A DNA stretch of 64,000 nt from Bacillus sp. FSL H8-0547 (GTDB lineage Bacteria; Bacillota; Bacilli; Bacillales; Bacillaceae), in NCBI GenBank assembly GCA_038002745.1, contig JBBODD010000001.1, forward strand, positions 1,612,001-1,676,000, written 5' to 3'. Numbering within the stretch: the stretch's first letter is position 1; each line of letters begins with the position of its first letter. A model generated the notes under the pieces. The model was not told the origin of the DNA. It searched no databases and worked only from the letters and a program-made list of their open reading frames with translations. Below, piece after piece: positions 20,565-30,282 of this stretch. Position numbers and translations under genes: made by a program.

Positions 20565-21329
20565 ATGAACAATTTCTATGTACTGCATATAAAAAAAGTG
20601 AAACAGCTGCTCATCATTGTCATTGCCGCTCTCTTTACTGCCGGTATTTTATATATAGAAAATGTCCTTCAATTTCCTGTTTTCTCAACAGCAGACGGGC
20701 CAAAGGCTGTTTTTAGGGGAGAAGAGAAAGCAAACAGCGTTTCCCTTACGTTTGACATCAGCTGGGGGGATGAAAAGGCAAAGCCGATTCTTGATACTCT
20801 GAAGAAAAATGGTGTGACAAATGCGACCTTTTTTCTTTCAGCAGCCTGGGCTGAGCGGCACCCTGAGATAGTGAAGCAAATTGTAAAGGATGGACACCAG
20901 GTCGGGAGCATGGGATATGCCTATAAAAACTACACCTCGCTTGAGGCAGATGAAATACGGCGTGATATTCTCATGGCGCAGGATGTATTCAGCGAACTCG
21001 GACTGAAAGATATTAAACTTCTCCGGCCGCCTACAGGTAACTTCAATCAGGAGATCCTGACGATTGCCGAAAGATACGGATACACTGTCGTTCATTATAG
21101 TGTAGATTCAGATGACTGGACCAATCCCGGTGTCAGCACCATTGTGAAAAATGTAAATGATGCGGTTCAGGGAGGAGATATTATTCTGCTTCATGCCTCT
21201 GATTCCGCCAAGCAGACACAGAAGGCACTTCCGCAAATAGTTGAAGGGCTGAAACAAAAAGGCCTGAATAACGTGACGGTAGCGGATTTAATTTCGGGAG
21301 GAACAGCCAAATCAACGGAAGTTAAATAA
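20565..21329 (+). CDS. pdaB: Polysaccharide deacetylase family sporulation protein PdaB
   Basis: A sporulation protein needed to keep spores stable after cortex formation. The 254 residues match the B. subtilis PdaB length. Residues 9-30 are a signal anchor. The NodB-type domain spans about 55-245, with TFD (62-64) and RPPTG (about 154) motifs conserved. The second metal motif of active deacetylases (HxxxH) is replaced by SMGYAYKNY near 115-123; the B. subtilis protein I recall has the same change, so its enzymatic activity is doubtful. It has a sigma-E-like promoter and shares a terminator with kbaA. Confidence 0.96.
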   Translation: MNNFYVLHIKKVKQLLIIVIAALFTAGILYIENVLQFPVFSTADGPKAVFRGEEKANSVSLTFDISWGDEKAKPILDTLKKNGVTNATFFLSAAWAERHPEIVKQIVKDGHQVGSMGYAYKNYTSLEADEIRRDILMAQDVFSELGLKDIKLLRPPTGNFNQEILTIAERYGYTVVHYSVDSDDWTNPGVSTIVKNVNDAVQGGDIILLHASDSAKQTQKALPQIVEGLKQKGLNNVTVADLISGGTAKSTEVK

Positions 21330-21335
21330 CCTTAT

Positions 21336-21377
21336 GAAAAAAGCTAAGCCTTGAATAACAGGGCTTAGCTTTTTTTA
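21336..21377. terminator. Bidirectional terminator shared by pdaB and kbaA
   Basis: AAAAAGCTAAGCC and GGGCTTAGCTTTTT form a stem with a 10-nt loop, usable from both sides. The kbaA stop codon lies inside the stem. Confidence 0.9.
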
Positions 21378-21970
21378 GTTTGTGATAATTTAGATAAGAG
21401 CAGCAGCTGATAGGCATTGCATAGAAGCAGCGGAATCAGCATTAAGTACAGCCAGTCACCTTCATTTACACGCAATGCAGGCACCCATTCGACCGTTGTA
21501 ACGACTGTCATAAAAAACAGGGCCGGTATGAAAGCCATTTTGTTTGTCTGTTTCATCTTGATATAAGCGACCGCTGCACTGAATAACAGCAAAAAGAAGG
21601 CAATCATGATATAAGGAACAGCTGAATCACCTTCAGCTGCGAACAGCTGATAACGGAAATAAACCAAATCAAAGATAACGAACAGGATCAGCACAATTTG
21701 AATGGCATTCCATAAAGCAGCAGTACGAAAGATTCCAAGTCCGAACCGGTGAATCGTCAAATATGCGAAAAATCCCATTTGGCTGATGATGCTGAAAATA
21801 AATCCGACTCCAACGAGCCAAAGCAAAATGGAGAGAATCTCAACAATGTCAAACGATAAGAAAAACTCTTTATAATCTCCCCATCTTAAGGCAAAACCAG
21901 TAATACTCGTAGTGATGCCGCCGACAAGCAGAGTCGATAAAAATAACCGAACCCAATTTCTACTGTTCAC
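21365..21970 (-). CDS. kbaA: KinB-signalling pathway activation protein KbaA
   Basis: An integral membrane protein of 201 residues with about six hydrophobic helices. In B. subtilis it is required for KinB-dependent activation of the sporulation phosphorelay. The motif RNWVRLF followed by TLLVGGITT at the N terminus is typical. The start was set at GTG, seven bases after GGGGGAT; a TTG five codons further up overlaps that site. The gene is convergent with pdaB and its last codons form one arm of the common terminator. Confidence 0.88.
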   Translation of the reverse strand: MNSRNWVRLFLSTLLVGGITTSITGFALRWGDYKEFFLSFDIVEILSILLWLVGVGFIFSIISQMGFFAYLTIHRFGLGIFRTAALWNAIQIVLILFVIFDLVYFRYQLFAAEGDSAVPYIMIAFFLLLFSAAVAYIKMKQTNKMAFIPALFFMTVVTTVEWVPALRVNEGDWLYLMLIPLLLCNAYQLLLLSKLSQTKKS

Positions 21971-22109
21971 AATTGTATCCCCCAATATGTATTCTACTCC
22001 AAAAATTTTACCAGTGTCTTTTGTAAAAAGCTATGTTAATTACCAGTATTAAAACAGGCCGATTCATTCATATTAGAAATAAGCAACTTTAAATGGAAAG
22101 GAGCTTTGC

Positions 22110-22751
22110 ATGATGGAAAAGCGAAGGTTGCTCTCAATTCTGACACTTACAGCCATGTGTTTTTTCCTCGCGAGCTGCGCACCTAAAGATCAGCCTTCAG
22201 GACAGCTCGATTATGAAGAAACAAAGAAAATGGTTGTCGATATTTTAAAAACCGATGACGGAAAAAAAGCCATTCAGGAAATCCTTAAAAATGATGATAT
22301 GAAGCAAAACCTGATCATGGATCAGAAAGTTGTCTCTGACACCATTTCCAAAACCCTGACGTCTGAAAAGGGACAGGAGTTCTGGAAAAAAACATTTGAA
22401 GATCCAAAGTTCAGTGAAAGTTTTGCAAAAAGCCTTCAGACCGAACACGAGAAGGTTATTAAAGGGCTGATGAAAGACCCGGAGTATCAAAAGATGCTCA
22501 TTGGCGTCCTTGAAAATCCTGAGATGGAGAAACAGACGATGAAAGTTCTCCAAAGCCAGGAATACCGCAAACACCTTCAGGAGGTCATCACAGAGACGAT
22601 TGAAAGTCCCCTGTTTAAAGCCAAGCTTGAAGAAACTCTGCTGAAAGCAGCTAAAGAAACGAACCAGCAAGGCGGCGGAGGCTCAGGCGGCAGCGGAGAG
22701 GACTCAGGGCAAGGCGGCAAGTCCGAAGAATCCGGACAAGGCGGCCAATAG
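22110..22751 (+). CDS. gerD: Spore germination lipoprotein GerD
   Basis: A spore inner-membrane lipoprotein that clusters germinant receptors (the germinosome). Of 213 residues, the signal ends in the lipobox LASC with Cys23. The mature part to about residue 190 is helical with repeated EILKND/VLENPEM/VLQSQEY-type modules. The tail from 191 is a disordered Gly, Ser and Gln-rich stretch. AAGGAG precedes the first of two adjacent ATG codons. A CATATTA at 22065-22071 could be a sigma-G -10, but the -35 is poor. It converges on salA, and both the length and the position match GerD of other bacilli. Confidence 0.95.
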   Translation: MMEKRRLLSILTLTAMCFFLASCAPKDQPSGQLDYEETKKMVVDILKTDDGKKAIQEILKNDDMKQNLIMDQKVVSDTISKTLTSEKGQEFWKKTFEDPKFSESFAKSLQTEHEKVIKGLMKDPEYQKMLIGVLENPEMEKQTMKVLQSQEYRKHLQEVITETIESPLFKAKLEETLLKAAKETNQQGGGGSGGSGEDSGQGGKSEESGQGGQ

Positions 22752-22788
22752 AGAGAAGCGCACTGCTCAGGGCCCGACAGACAGAAAA

Positions 22789-22820
22789 GGACCCGGCTGA
22801 AAAGTCCGGGTTTGACTTTT
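22789..22820 (+). terminator. Weak hairpin after gerD
   Basis: ACCCGG and CCGGGT pair around 9 nt, followed by TTTGACTTTT. It is a possible first terminator of gerD. Confidence 0.45.
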
Positions 22821-22890
22821 CCGCCGGATCCGCTGCGCCGGACTACCGGGGCGCTGGACAATTACGCTCTAAATGTCATATACCTTTAGC

Positions 22891-22919
22891 AAAGCGCCAA
22901 AACGTTGGCGCTTTTGTTT
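22891..22919 (+). terminator. Terminator between gerD and salA
   Basis: AAAGCGCC and GGCGCTTT form an 8-bp stem followed by TTTTGTTTAT on the plus strand. The T tract favours termination of gerD; on the minus strand the tract after the hairpin is poor. Confidence 0.75.
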
Positions 22920-23976
22920 ATACATTTACAGGCACAATCTCTGCAACCTTTTTAGCGATTGATGAGTAGATCTCTCCAGTAGGATGATCTGCTGCATATA
23001 CGGAAGGAGCAAAGTCCTTTTCGTTCCAGTCAGGCTGCTGAAGCGGAATATTTCCAAGCACAGGGACATTAAGCTCCTGTCCAAGCTTTTCTCCTCCGCC
23101 TTTGCCGAAGACGTACTCTTTTTCTCCTGTTGTTCTGCTTTCAAAATAGGACATGTTTTCAACGACACCAATCACTTCATGATCAGTTCTAAGCGCCATA
23201 GCACCCGCTCTTGCTGCAACAAAAGCAGCTGTAGGATGCGGAGTCGTTACAATGATTTCTTTGCAGGAAGGAAGCATTGCATGGACATCAAGCGCTACGT
23301 CTCCGGTGCCCGGAGGAAGGTCTAAAAGCAGATAGTCAAGATCTCCCCACTCTACTTCCTGAAAGAAGTTATTCAGCATTTTTCCAAGCATCGGCCCTCT
23401 CCAGATAACCGGTGCATTATCCTCTACAAAAAAGCCCATAGAGATGACCTGGACGCCAAAACGCTCAACCGGAATAATTCTCTCTCCCCTTACAACAGGA
23501 CGTTTCGTAATACCCATCATGTCCGGCACACTGAATCCGTAAATATCCGCATCAATAAGTCCGACTTTTTTGCCGAGACGGGCAAGAGCCACAGCTAAAT
23601 TAACGGAAACAGTCGATTTTCCGACGCCGCCTTTACCGCTGGCAATTGCAATGTAGACAGGCTGCTTGGCTGATGACAGCAGAGAGGGATCCTCTTGTTT
23701 AGGCGCCTGATATTTTGCTGTTACTTCCTGGGGAAGTTCTGTAAAGCGAAGACCGACTGTGCCTGCGCCTGCTTCTTTAAGTTTTGCGACAATCTCCTGC
23801 TGAAGCTGCATCTGCTCAGACGTCCCTGTCTTTGCAATACCGATTTTCATGCTGATATGGTTTTTCTCAGCTTTCACTGAAATTTCTTCTATGGCATTCA
23901 GTTCTTCAAGGCTTCTATGTAAAAAAGGTTCTTTTAGTTCTCCGACGATTTTGCGAGCTGTTTGCTCATTCAGCAT
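22918..23976 (-). CDS. salA: Mrp/NBP35-family ATP-binding protein SalA
   Basis: A cytoplasmic P-loop ATPase of 352 residues. In B. subtilis SalA represses scoC and so raises exoprotease expression; relatives of this family are iron-sulfur cluster carriers. Residues 1-90 form the DUF59/MIP18 domain; the deviant Walker A motif SGKGGVGKS lies at 113-121, with LIDADIYG, DLPPGTGD and ENMSYF following. The CxxC of Fe-S scaffold members is not present. The ATG with AAGGGTGG upstream was chosen over a GTG three codons earlier. Confidence 0.95.
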   Translation of the reverse strand: MLNEQTARKIVGELKEPFLHRSLEELNAIEEISVKAEKNHISMKIGIAKTGTSEQMQLQQEIVAKLKEAGAGTVGLRFTELPQEVTAKYQAPKQEDPSLLSSAKQPVYIAIASGKGGVGKSTVSVNLAVALARLGKKVGLIDADIYGFSVPDMMGITKRPVVRGERIIPVERFGVQVISMGFFVEDNAPVIWRGPMLGKMLNNFFQEVEWGDLDYLLLDLPPGTGDVALDVHAMLPSCKEIIVTTPHPTAAFVAARAGAMALRTDHEVIGVVENMSYFESRTTGEKEYVFGKGGGEKLGQELNVPVLGNIPLQQPDWNEKDFAPSVYAADHPTGEIYSSIAKKVAEIVPVNV

Positions 23977-24008
23977 GTTAACCACCCTTTGTTGTATTCG
24001 TTTTCATC

Positions 24009-24017
24009 AGTATATCA
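24009..24017 (-). promoter_or_regulatory. Possible extended -10 promoter of salA
   Basis: TGATATACT (TGn plus TATACT) on the minus strand, about 35 bp upstream of the salA start; no clear -35. Confidence 0.4.
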
Positions 24018-24074
24018 TAATTTGAAAGAAAATTGGGACTCCTGGGTTTATAGCTTAAGGCATTCAGGGAAAAC

Positions 24075-24108
24075 AAAAAAATCCATCCCTACTCAGGAGG
24101 ATTTTTTT
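24075..24108 (-). terminator. Terminator of cwlD
   Basis: AAATCC..TCC and GGGA..GGATTT pair on the minus strand and are followed by seven T. The cwlD stop codon (TAG) lies inside the hairpin. Confidence 0.75.
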
Positions 24109-24802
24109 CGTTCGTCATATAGCGCAGGATGCCGTTATAAATAGAAGCCGCCACTTTATCCTGATATTCATCGGTGCCAAGAAGGCGCGCTTCATCGGGA
24201 TTAGACAGAAAACCCACTTCTACCAGAGCACCAGGCTTATCGATGTGTTTCATCAGGTAAATCGTATTCATCTGTTTGGCTTTGCGGTCAGTGTTCTCCA
24301 GGTTGCGCCTTAGTTCATCCTGAATAAATTTGGCAAGCACCTGATTTTCCTCCATCTTGGAGTGGTAGAACGTTTGTGCCCCGCTCCACTGTCTGGAGGG
24401 AATAGCATTAAGATGAATACTTAAATACATATCTGCTTCAGAGTCGTTAATCAGCTCCAGGCGCTTTCTCAGGTCCTCACCTTTTCTTTTTGAATAGCCC
24501 TTCGTACTCTTATCCGCAAGGTCTGTATCTCTTTCTCGTGTGAGAAGGACGAGTGCCCCCTGTTCCTGCAGGTAGTCTCTGATCTGCTTTGAAATGGCAA
24601 GGGCAATGTCTTTTTCCAGATGCTCCGTTCCTACCGCTCCGCCGTCCGGCCCGCCGTGTCCGGGATCTATGTAGATAACCTTTCCTGTCAGCGGCAGATT
24701 CCAGGACTTCCAAGAGCTGTCGTTATTAAATTGAAATTGAAATAATAAAAGCAATAAGATAAAGCCTGCCCCAAAGCCAAACCATCTCAGCTTGTTTTTC
24801 AT
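24089..24802 (-). CDS. cwlD: N-acetylmuramoyl-L-alanine amidase CwlD
   Basis: Needed to make muramic-delta-lactam in spore cortex, together with PdaA, so that germination lytic enzymes recognise it. The 237 residues equal the B. subtilis length. An N-terminal helix (about 8-25) exports or anchors the protein. The amidase_3 zinc motifs are seen: YIDPGHGGPDGG with His49, Glu60 in the VGTEH segment, SIHLNA, and VEVGFLSN near the C terminus. The start is the ATG with GGAGGG nine bases upstream; a GTG three codons earlier sits on that site. ybaK lies upstream and the terminator follows directly. Confidence 0.95.
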   Translation of the reverse strand: MKNKLRWFGFGAGFILLLLLFQFQFNNDSSWKSWNLPLTGKVIYIDPGHGGPDGGAVGTEHLEKDIALAISKQIRDYLQEQGALVLLTRERDTDLADKSTKGYSKRKGEDLRKRLELINDSEADMYLSIHLNAIPSRQWSGAQTFYHSKMEENQVLAKFIQDELRRNLENTDRKAKQMNTIYLMKHIDKPGALVEVGFLSNPDEARLLGTDEYQDKVAASIYNGILRYMTNEKNPPE

Positions 24803-24875
24803 TTTTTCCACCCTCCTGCCCGTCCTTTACCACTATATGGCGGACAAACAGGAAATATGATTAGGCAATAGCGTT

Positions 24876-25316
24876 TTAATGAAGTCTGAGCTTCAGCCTC
24901 TTTGCTCCTTTTTCAAACCCTTCTGACCACCATGAATGAATCAAGTGCTCACATGCATAGTAAACCGATTCGTTTTTAAAATCATCACCGTGGTTTCCCC
25001 ATATGAGCATGTAATCAAATAGTTGGTCAGTTAACTCTTTTTCCTCCCGGCTTGACCTCATGCTGACTGACTTCTGCGGTTCGCCGTAATAGCCGAATCT
25101 GCTGTAGCTGGCACCGAGCAGGAAGGCTTCTATAGAATAATCGATGCAGCCTTCTTCAATGGCGGAATAATCAATCGATCCTGAATGCATATAGACACCG
25201 AAACACTCATAGGCTTTCGCCTTCAGCTGGGTGAGTGTCAATTCTTTCAGGATAATGCGCTCATAGTTTATTTGCTTTTCTCTTCGTTTATCTGAAAGTG
25301 AAGTAATCTTTTCCAT
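24876..25316 (-). CDS. ybaK: DUF2521 family protein YbaK
   Basis: A 146-residue cytoplasmic protein of unknown function found at this place in many bacilli. It matches the YbaK pattern I recall: LLKELTL-type helix, EEGCIDYSIEAFLLG, then a GYYGEPQ.S.SMRS.REE block and a C-terminal HSWWSEGF. No catalytic motif is apparent and no transmembrane segment is seen. GAGGGGG precedes the ATG at about ten bases. It lies between rpsI (after its terminator) and cwlD and may share transcription with cwlD, 73 bp downstream. Confidence 0.85.
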   Translation of the reverse strand: MEKITSLSDKRREKQINYERIILKELTLTQLKAKAYECFGVYMHSGSIDYSAIEEGCIDYSIEAFLLGASYSRFGYYGEPQKSVSMRSSREEKELTDQLFDYMLIWGNHGDDFKNESVYYACEHLIHSWWSEGFEKGAKRLKLRLH

Positions 25317-25408
25317 GATGTATATGCCCCCTCAGTCTATTGTTTTTCCGGGGGCCGGTTTCATGCGAGGTAAAGATTGTCTGCGGGTGGTGAATTTTTT
25401 GGGGGAAA

Positions 25409-25441
25409 ATAAAAAACCACAGCAGAACCGCTGTGGTTTTT
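25409..25441 (-). terminator. Terminator of rplM-rpsI
   Basis: AAACCACAGC and GCTGTGGTTT form a perfect 10-bp stem with a 6-nt loop and TTTT tract on the minus strand. Confidence 0.95.
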
Positions 25442-25451
25442 GAAGAAAAAA

Positions 25452-25844
25452 TTAACGTTTTGAGAACTGAGGTGCACGACGAGCGCCTTTAAGACCGTAT
25501 TTTTTACGTTCTTTCATACGTGCGTCACGAGTCAGAAGACCTGCACGCTTAAGAGTGCCGCGATATTCTGGATCTGCTTCTAAAAGTGCACGTGAGATGC
25601 CGTGACGGATAGCGCCAGCCTGGCCAGCGAATCCACCGCCATTAACATTTACTAAAACATCATAGCTTCCAGCTGTTTCAGTTAAGTTAAGCGGTTGTTT
25701 GATGTCTTCGATTAGAGCTGCGAAAGGGATATAGTCTTTTACTTCACGATCGTTGATAACAATACGGCCTTCGCCTGGAACGAGACGAACACGCGCTACT
25801 GAGCTTTTACGACGGCCAGTACCGTAATATTGAACCTGTGCCAA
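25452..25844 (-). CDS. rpsI: 30S ribosomal protein S9
   Basis: A 130-residue small-subunit protein in the 30S head; its basic C-terminal tail, ending in the conserved Lys-Arg (QFSKR here), reaches the P-site tRNA. The [13 protein letters not shown]-terminal segment and [13 protein letters not shown] block identify it. It follows rplM by 20 bp as in nearly all bacteria and is closed by a strong terminator. Confidence 0.98.
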   Translation of the reverse strand: MAQVQYYGTGRRKSSVARVRLVPGEGRIVINDREVKDYIPFAALIEDIKQPLNLTETAGSYDVLVNVNGGGFAGQAGAIRHGISRALLEADPEYRGTLKRAGLLTRDARMKERKKYGLKGARRAPQFSKR

Positions 25845-25864
25845 ATTAATAACCTCCTTAATAA

Positions 25865-26302
25865 TTAACCGCGAAGTTCGTAAACTTCAGGTTGTTGTGC
25901 TTGGTGTGGATGCTCGTTGCCTGCATATACATGCAGCTTTTTGTACATTTGACGTCCTAGAGAACCTTTAGGAAGCATTCCGCGAATTGCTAGTTCAAGC
26001 ATTTTCTCAGAGTAGTTTGTACGCATTTCAAGAGCAGTTCTTGATTTTAGTCCGCCTGGGAATTGGCTGTGACGGTAGTAGATCTTGTCAGTCAGTTTCT
26101 TTCCAGTCAGTTCGATTTGTGCTGCATTGATGATAATTACATGATCACCAGTGTCTACGTGTGGTGTATAAGTTGGTTTGTGTTTTCCGCGAAGAACAGA
26201 TGCAATTTCGCTGGCAAGACGACCTAGAGTTTTGCCTGCAGCATCTACCACGAACCATTTACGTTCAACTTCAGTTGCTTTCGCCATATATGTTGTACGC
26301 AT
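25865..26302 (-). CDS. rplM: 50S ribosomal protein L13
   Basis: A 145-residue early-assembling 50S protein that binds 23S rRNA. The start ([16 protein letters not shown]) has GGAGGG at six bases; an ATG eight codons upstream lacks a site and falls in the leader. Motifs [12 protein letters not shown] and GMLPKG.LGR are intact. It has its own promoter right after truA, and a structured leader of about 100 nt, so its expression with rpsI is probably feedback-controlled. Confidence 0.98.
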   Translation of the reverse strand: MRTTYMAKATEVERKWFVVDAAGKTLGRLASEIASVLRGKHKPTYTPHVDTGDHVIIINAAQIELTGKKLTDKIYYRHSQFPGGLKSRTALEMRTNYSEKMLELAIRGMLPKGSLGRQMYKKLHVYAGNEHPHQAQQPEVYELRG

Positions 26303-26402
26303 GATTTTCCCTCCAATATCTTTCATTTAAAATTTAATCATTCTATTTCAAAACACAGATAAACTCTTCCGGGGCTTATTTGTGGGGTTGAAATACATAC
26401 CA
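26303..26402 (-). promoter_or_regulatory. L13 leader (putative autoregulatory structure)
   Basis: About 100 nt between the transcription start and rplM. It contains the ACCCCACAAATAAGCCCC and GGAAGAGTTT segments that I associate with the known L13 leader motif of low-GC Gram-positives. The motif assignment rests on memory and position; the pairing was only partly traced. Confidence 0.6.
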
Positions 26403-26408
26403 TATGAT

Positions 26409-26437
26409 AGTTTATAACGTCCGGGCAACATTGTCAA
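26409..26437 (-). promoter_or_regulatory. Sigma-A promoter of rplM-rpsI
   Basis: TTGACA (26432-26437), 17-bp spacer, TAAACT (26409-26414), 18 bp beyond the truA stop. Confidence 0.8.
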
Positions 26438-26455
26438 GATAATGTTACACCTGGT

Positions 26456-27196
26456 TTAGTTGTCATAGTAAACTTTCCACAAATATAATCCGGAACCCGG
26501 GGCTGTTTTCCCGTTCAGTGAACGGTCACGCGCCTTCAGGATGTCTGGAATCCGGTAAGGATCCAGCACTCCCCGCCCGGCATTTATCAAGGTTCCGACA
26601 AGGATTCTGACCATATTGTAGAGGAATCCGTCACCGACAAACCGGAATGTCAGAACATCGTCTTCTTCGTAAAATTCGATATCATATAAAGTTCTGATTC
26701 TGTCCTCTTTATCTGTTTTAGCTGAACAGAAGCTTGTAAAATCGTGGGTGCCGATCAAAAACTTTATCGCTTCCCGCATTTTCACATAATCAAGTTTATA
26801 TGGATAATGATACGCATAATTCCGGCTGAACACATCCCGGACTTCCGAGCGGCTGACTTTATAGCGGTATTCCTTTGCACGGACATGGTACCTTGCATGA
26901 AAGTCGTCTTCCGTAAATGCTGCAGCCTGAATAGCCACATCTCCGGGAAGAAGCGAATTTAAGGCATTCGGCCATCTGCTCTCCGGAATGTAGATCTCTG
27001 TATCAAAATGAAGAACCTGGCCGATGGCATGAACACCTGCATCTGTTCTGCCTGATGCAAAAACTTTCACTTCCTGACCTTTATGCAGTTTTTTCAGGCC
27101 TTTTTCAATTTCACCCTGAACGGTCCTCTGTCCGGGCTGAATTTGAAATCCGCTGAATCCTGTTCCGTCATATGATACGGTGCATTTTACCCTCAT
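26456..27196 (-). CDS. truA: tRNA pseudouridine(38-40) synthase
   Basis: Makes pseudouridine at positions 38-40 of the tRNA anticodon arm. The catalytic Asp is in the conserved [11 protein letters not shown] motif near residues 47-57. Further family blocks are [26 protein letters not shown]-like [13 protein letters not shown] and [14 protein letters not shown]. At 246 residues it has normal length. AGGAG lies seven bases before the ATG, 9 bp after ecfT, so it is translated from the ecf transcript. Confidence 0.97.
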   Translation of the reverse strand: MRVKCTVSYDGTGFSGFQIQPGQRTVQGEIEKGLKKLHKGQEVKVFASGRTDAGVHAIGQVLHFDTEIYIPESRWPNALNSLLPGDVAIQAAAFTEDDFHARYHVRAKEYRYKVSRSEVRDVFSRNYAYHYPYKLDYVKMREAIKFLIGTHDFTSFCSAKTDKEDRIRTLYDIEFYEEDDVLTFRFVGDGFLYNMVRILVGTLINAGRGVLDPYRIPDILKARDRSLNGKTAPGSGLYLWKVYYDN

Positions 27197-27205
27197 TGTA
27201 AACTC

Positions 27206-28003
27206 CTATGAACGCAGTAGTAATAGAACAATGCCTACAGCAATCAGCAGGCCGAGTATGATCGTATCAAGGGCTCTCCACGTCAGCTCGCGAAGCTTCG
27301 TTCTTCCTTCGCCTCCCTGGTAGCCTCTTGCCTCCATCGCAACAGCAAGCTCTTCCGCCCTCTTAAACGCGCTGATAAACAGCGGCACAAGCAGCGGAAT
27401 GATGGCACTGATTCTTTGTTTAATCGGTCCGCTTGTAAAGTCAGCTCCCCTTGCCATCTGCGCTTTCATGATTTTATCCGTTTCCTCCATAAGCGTAGGA
27501 ATAAACCGGAGTGAGATCGACATCATCAGCGCAAGTTCGTGGACCGGGAGGCCGATTTTTTTAAAAGGATGCAGCAGGCTTTCCATTCCGTCTGTTACTT
27601 CAATCGGTGTTGTCGTTAGCGTAAGGATGGTCGTAAGCAGGATAAGAAACAGAAATCTGAGGGAAATATAAATCCCCTGGATCACTCCCTCCCGGTGAAC
27701 CGCAAGAAAGCCGGCTTCAAACAGGACAGGACCTTCTTTTGTCACGAGAATATGCAGAATAAACGTAAAAAGGATAATCCATATGATCGGCTTTAAGCCG
27801 TTCAATAGAAATCTTGGCGGCAGTTTTGTCGCACCGACGATAAAAAAGGTAAACAATCCGAGAATGGCATACGTCACCGCATTGTTGGCAAAAAACACGA
27901 TAAAAACAAACAGAAAGATCATCGTGAGCTTTGAACGGGGGTCCATTCTGTGAACGAGCGAGGCGCCGGGAACATACTTGCCGATAATCATGCTGTTCAT
28001 CAT
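27206..28003 (-). CDS. ecfT: ECF transporter transmembrane component EcfT
   Basis: The membrane scaffold of the energy-coupling factor module that powers several vitamin-binding S components. The 265 residues have about five to six hydrophobic helices. The two coupling helices carry the required Ala-Arg-Gly motifs, MARGADF and EARGYQGG, which contact the two ATPases. Its ATG overlaps the ecfA2 stop (ATGA), with AAAGGTGA upstream. No S component is next to it, which is typical for group II systems in which S components are encoded elsewhere. Confidence 0.96.
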   Translation of the reverse strand: MMNSMIIGKYVPGASLVHRMDPRSKLTMIFLFVFIVFFANNAVTYAILGLFTFFIVGATKLPPRFLLNGLKPIIWIILFTFILHILVTKEGPVLFEAGFLAVHREGVIQGIYISLRFLFLILLTTILTLTTTPIEVTDGMESLLHPFKKIGLPVHELALMMSISLRFIPTLMEETDKIMKAQMARGADFTSGPIKQRISAIIPLLVPLFISAFKRAEELAVAMEARGYQGGEGRTKLRELTWRALDTIILGLLIAVGIVLLLLRS

Positions 28004-28866
28004 ATGGAATCACCTTTGATCCCGCGTACAACCATACTGACAAGGTCATCGATTGAAAGTGAGATCCCTTTCCACTCTTTCCCGAGCTTCTGCTCAATCG
28101 TCTTTTGAAGCTTTACGGTTTCAGGAAGATCAAGCCCTGCTGAGACGAGCACTTCAGACTGGCTGAAAATCTCTTCAGGCGTGCCTTTCATCTGGACGGT
28201 GCCTTTATGCATCACAACAATTTCGTCCGAGTAGCGGGCGGCATCCTCCATGCTGTGTGTGACAAGAACGGTTGTAAGTGACCTGCTCTTATGAAGAGAG
28301 TAGAAAAGATCCATGATCTCTTTCCTTCCGCTCGGATCAAGCCCTGCAGTCGGTTCATCAAGAACCAGCACTTCAGGCTGGATGGCAAGAACGCCAGCTA
28401 TAGCGACCCGTCTCATTTGACCGCCGCTCAAATCAAACGGTGACTTCTGGAGTACGTTTTCCGGAAGCCCGACCAGCTTGAGAGCATTGCGGGCCTTTTC
28501 CCGTGCTTCTTCTTCTGGGACGCCGAAATTCATAGGACCAAACATGATGTCCTTTTCAACCGTTTCCTCAAAAAGCTGATGCTCCGGAAATTGAAAGACG
28601 ATGGCTACTGACCTGCGGACCGGTTTCAGATCTTTGACCTTTTTACCTGCTTCTATTTTACGTTCACCAACAGTAAGAGAACCTTTTGTAGGCTTAAGCA
28701 GTCCATTCAGATGCTGAAGAATGGTTGATTTGCCGGAACCGGTATGTCCGATGATCGAAACAAACGAGCGGTCTTTTATTTCCAGGTTAATGTCATGCAG
28801 CGCTAGACGTTCAAATGGCGTACGAGCCTGATATCTGTGCTCTAGCTCTTGGAATGTAATGTCCAC
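28000..28866 (-). CDS. ecfA2: ECF transporter ATPase EcfA2
   Basis: One of the two ABC ATPases of the shared ECF module, 288 residues. Walker A is GHTGSGKST, the Q loop is [10 protein letters not shown], the signature is LSGGQMRR and Walker B with the D loop is [12 protein letters not shown]; the switch His is in VTHSMED. A C-terminal extension of about 60 residues is usual for the family. It starts with GTG inside the last 25 bases of ecfA1, with only a weak GGTGA site, suggesting coupling to ecfA1 translation. Confidence 0.95.
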   Translation of the reverse strand: MDITFQELEHRYQARTPFERLALHDINLEIKDRSFVSIIGHTGSGKSTILQHLNGLLKPTKGSLTVGERKIEAGKKVKDLKPVRRSVAIVFQFPEHQLFEETVEKDIMFGPMNFGVPEEEAREKARNALKLVGLPENVLQKSPFDLSGGQMRRVAIAGVLAIQPEVLVLDEPTAGLDPSGRKEIMDLFYSLHKSRSLTTVLVTHSMEDAARYSDEIVVMHKGTVQMKGTPEEIFSQSEVLVSAGLDLPETVKLQKTIEQKLGKEWKGISLSIDDLVSMVVRGIKGDSI

Positions 28867-29684
28867 AGTTCATTCACCAGGCTTTCTTCGTCTAAGTAGT
28901 TCTTTGAGAGGGCAATGCCTGCTTCTCTCAGCTTCATGCTGACCTGATAGGAAAAAGGCAGATCAAGTCCTATTTCAACCAGCTTGCGGTCGAGTTTGAA
29001 AATCTCTTCAGGTGAGCCCTCAGCAAATTTTTCTCCGCCATTCATAACGATAATCCTGTCTGCTCTCGCGGCCTCTTCAAGGTCATGTGTAATTGAAATG
29101 ACCGTTACGATCCCCTGTCTGTTAAGCTCGCGCACTGTCTCCATCACTTCGCTTCTTCCCTGCGGATCAAGCATTGATGTAGCTTCGTCCAAAATAATGA
29201 TCTGCGGCTGAACGGCAATGACACCCGCAATGGCCACGCGCTGCTTTTGGCCTCCTGAAAGATGGTGCGGCTCTTGATCGAGAAATGCTTCCATCTTCAC
29301 TTTTTGAGTAGCCCATTCGACGCGCTTTTTCATTTCTTCCCGCGGCACTCCGTGGTTTTCCAAACCAAAAGCCACATCATCTTTAACGGTCGTTCCTACA
29401 AATTGGTTGTCCGGGTTTTGAAACACCATGCCAACTTGTTTGCGCACTTCCCAAATCGAGTCTTCATTTAATGGAATGCCTTTTACGGCGACGCGGCCGT
29501 GCTGCGGCAGTATAAGACCGTTGAGGACTCTGGCAAGGGTTGATTTGCCGGAACCATTATGTCCGACAACAGCAAGCCATTCGCCTTTTTTCACACTTAA
29601 CGAAACAGCGTTAAGGGCGGGTCTTGCATCGTCTTCATGATACTGAAATGTAACCTGATCCACTTCAATAATTGTCTCTTCCAT
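28842..29684 (-). CDS. ecfA1: ECF transporter ATPase EcfA1
   Basis: The partner ATPase, 280 residues. Walker [11 protein letters not shown] loop [11 protein letters not shown], signature HLSGGQKQR, Walker [13 protein letters not shown] (with Glu as catalytic base) and switch ITHDLEE are all intact. The start ([16 protein letters not shown]) has GGGAGG at five bases and is preferred over an ATG five codons earlier. It is the first gene of ecfA1-ecfA2-ecfT-truA, 179 bp after rplQ and beyond a terminator, though a promoter of its own was not identified. Confidence 0.95.
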   Translation of the reverse strand: MEETIIEVDQVTFQYHEDDARPALNAVSLSVKKGEWLAVVGHNGSGKSTLARVLNGLILPQHGRVAVKGIPLNEDSIWEVRKQVGMVFQNPDNQFVGTTVKDDVAFGLENHGVPREEMKKRVEWATQKVKMEAFLDQEPHHLSGGQKQRVAIAGVIAVQPQIIILDEATSMLDPQGRSEVMETVRELNRQGIVTVISITHDLEEAARADRIIVMNGGEKFAEGSPEEIFKLDRKLVEIGLDLPFSYQVSMKLREAGIALSKNYLDEESLVNELWTLHSKS

Positions 29685-29797
29685 CGCTGCCTCCCTCACC
29701 TGTACTCCTGCGCAGACGCAAAAGCCATGCTCTTCTATTCTGTCTCTGCTGCGGCACTCATTGGCCCCTCATCACGATGAGAGGCTGCCTGAGTGTA

Positions 29798-29846
29798 CAA
29801 AAAAAGGGCATAGATCCAGTTTTCAGGAAAACTGACCCGCCCTCTG
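29798..29846 (-). terminator. Terminator after rplQ
   Basis: On the minus strand AGGGC and GCCCT enclose an inner CAGTTTT/AAAACTG stem, followed by seven T. It closes the S10-spc-alpha transcript. A second small hairpin (CTCAT/ATGAG) lies at 29767-29781. Confidence 0.85.
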
Positions 29847-29863
29847 AGTAAAGAAAATAATGA

Positions 29864-30244
<381 letters not shown>

Positions 30245-30282
30245 TTAGTACTGTGTGTTAATTTTAGAAACACGCGAAAACG

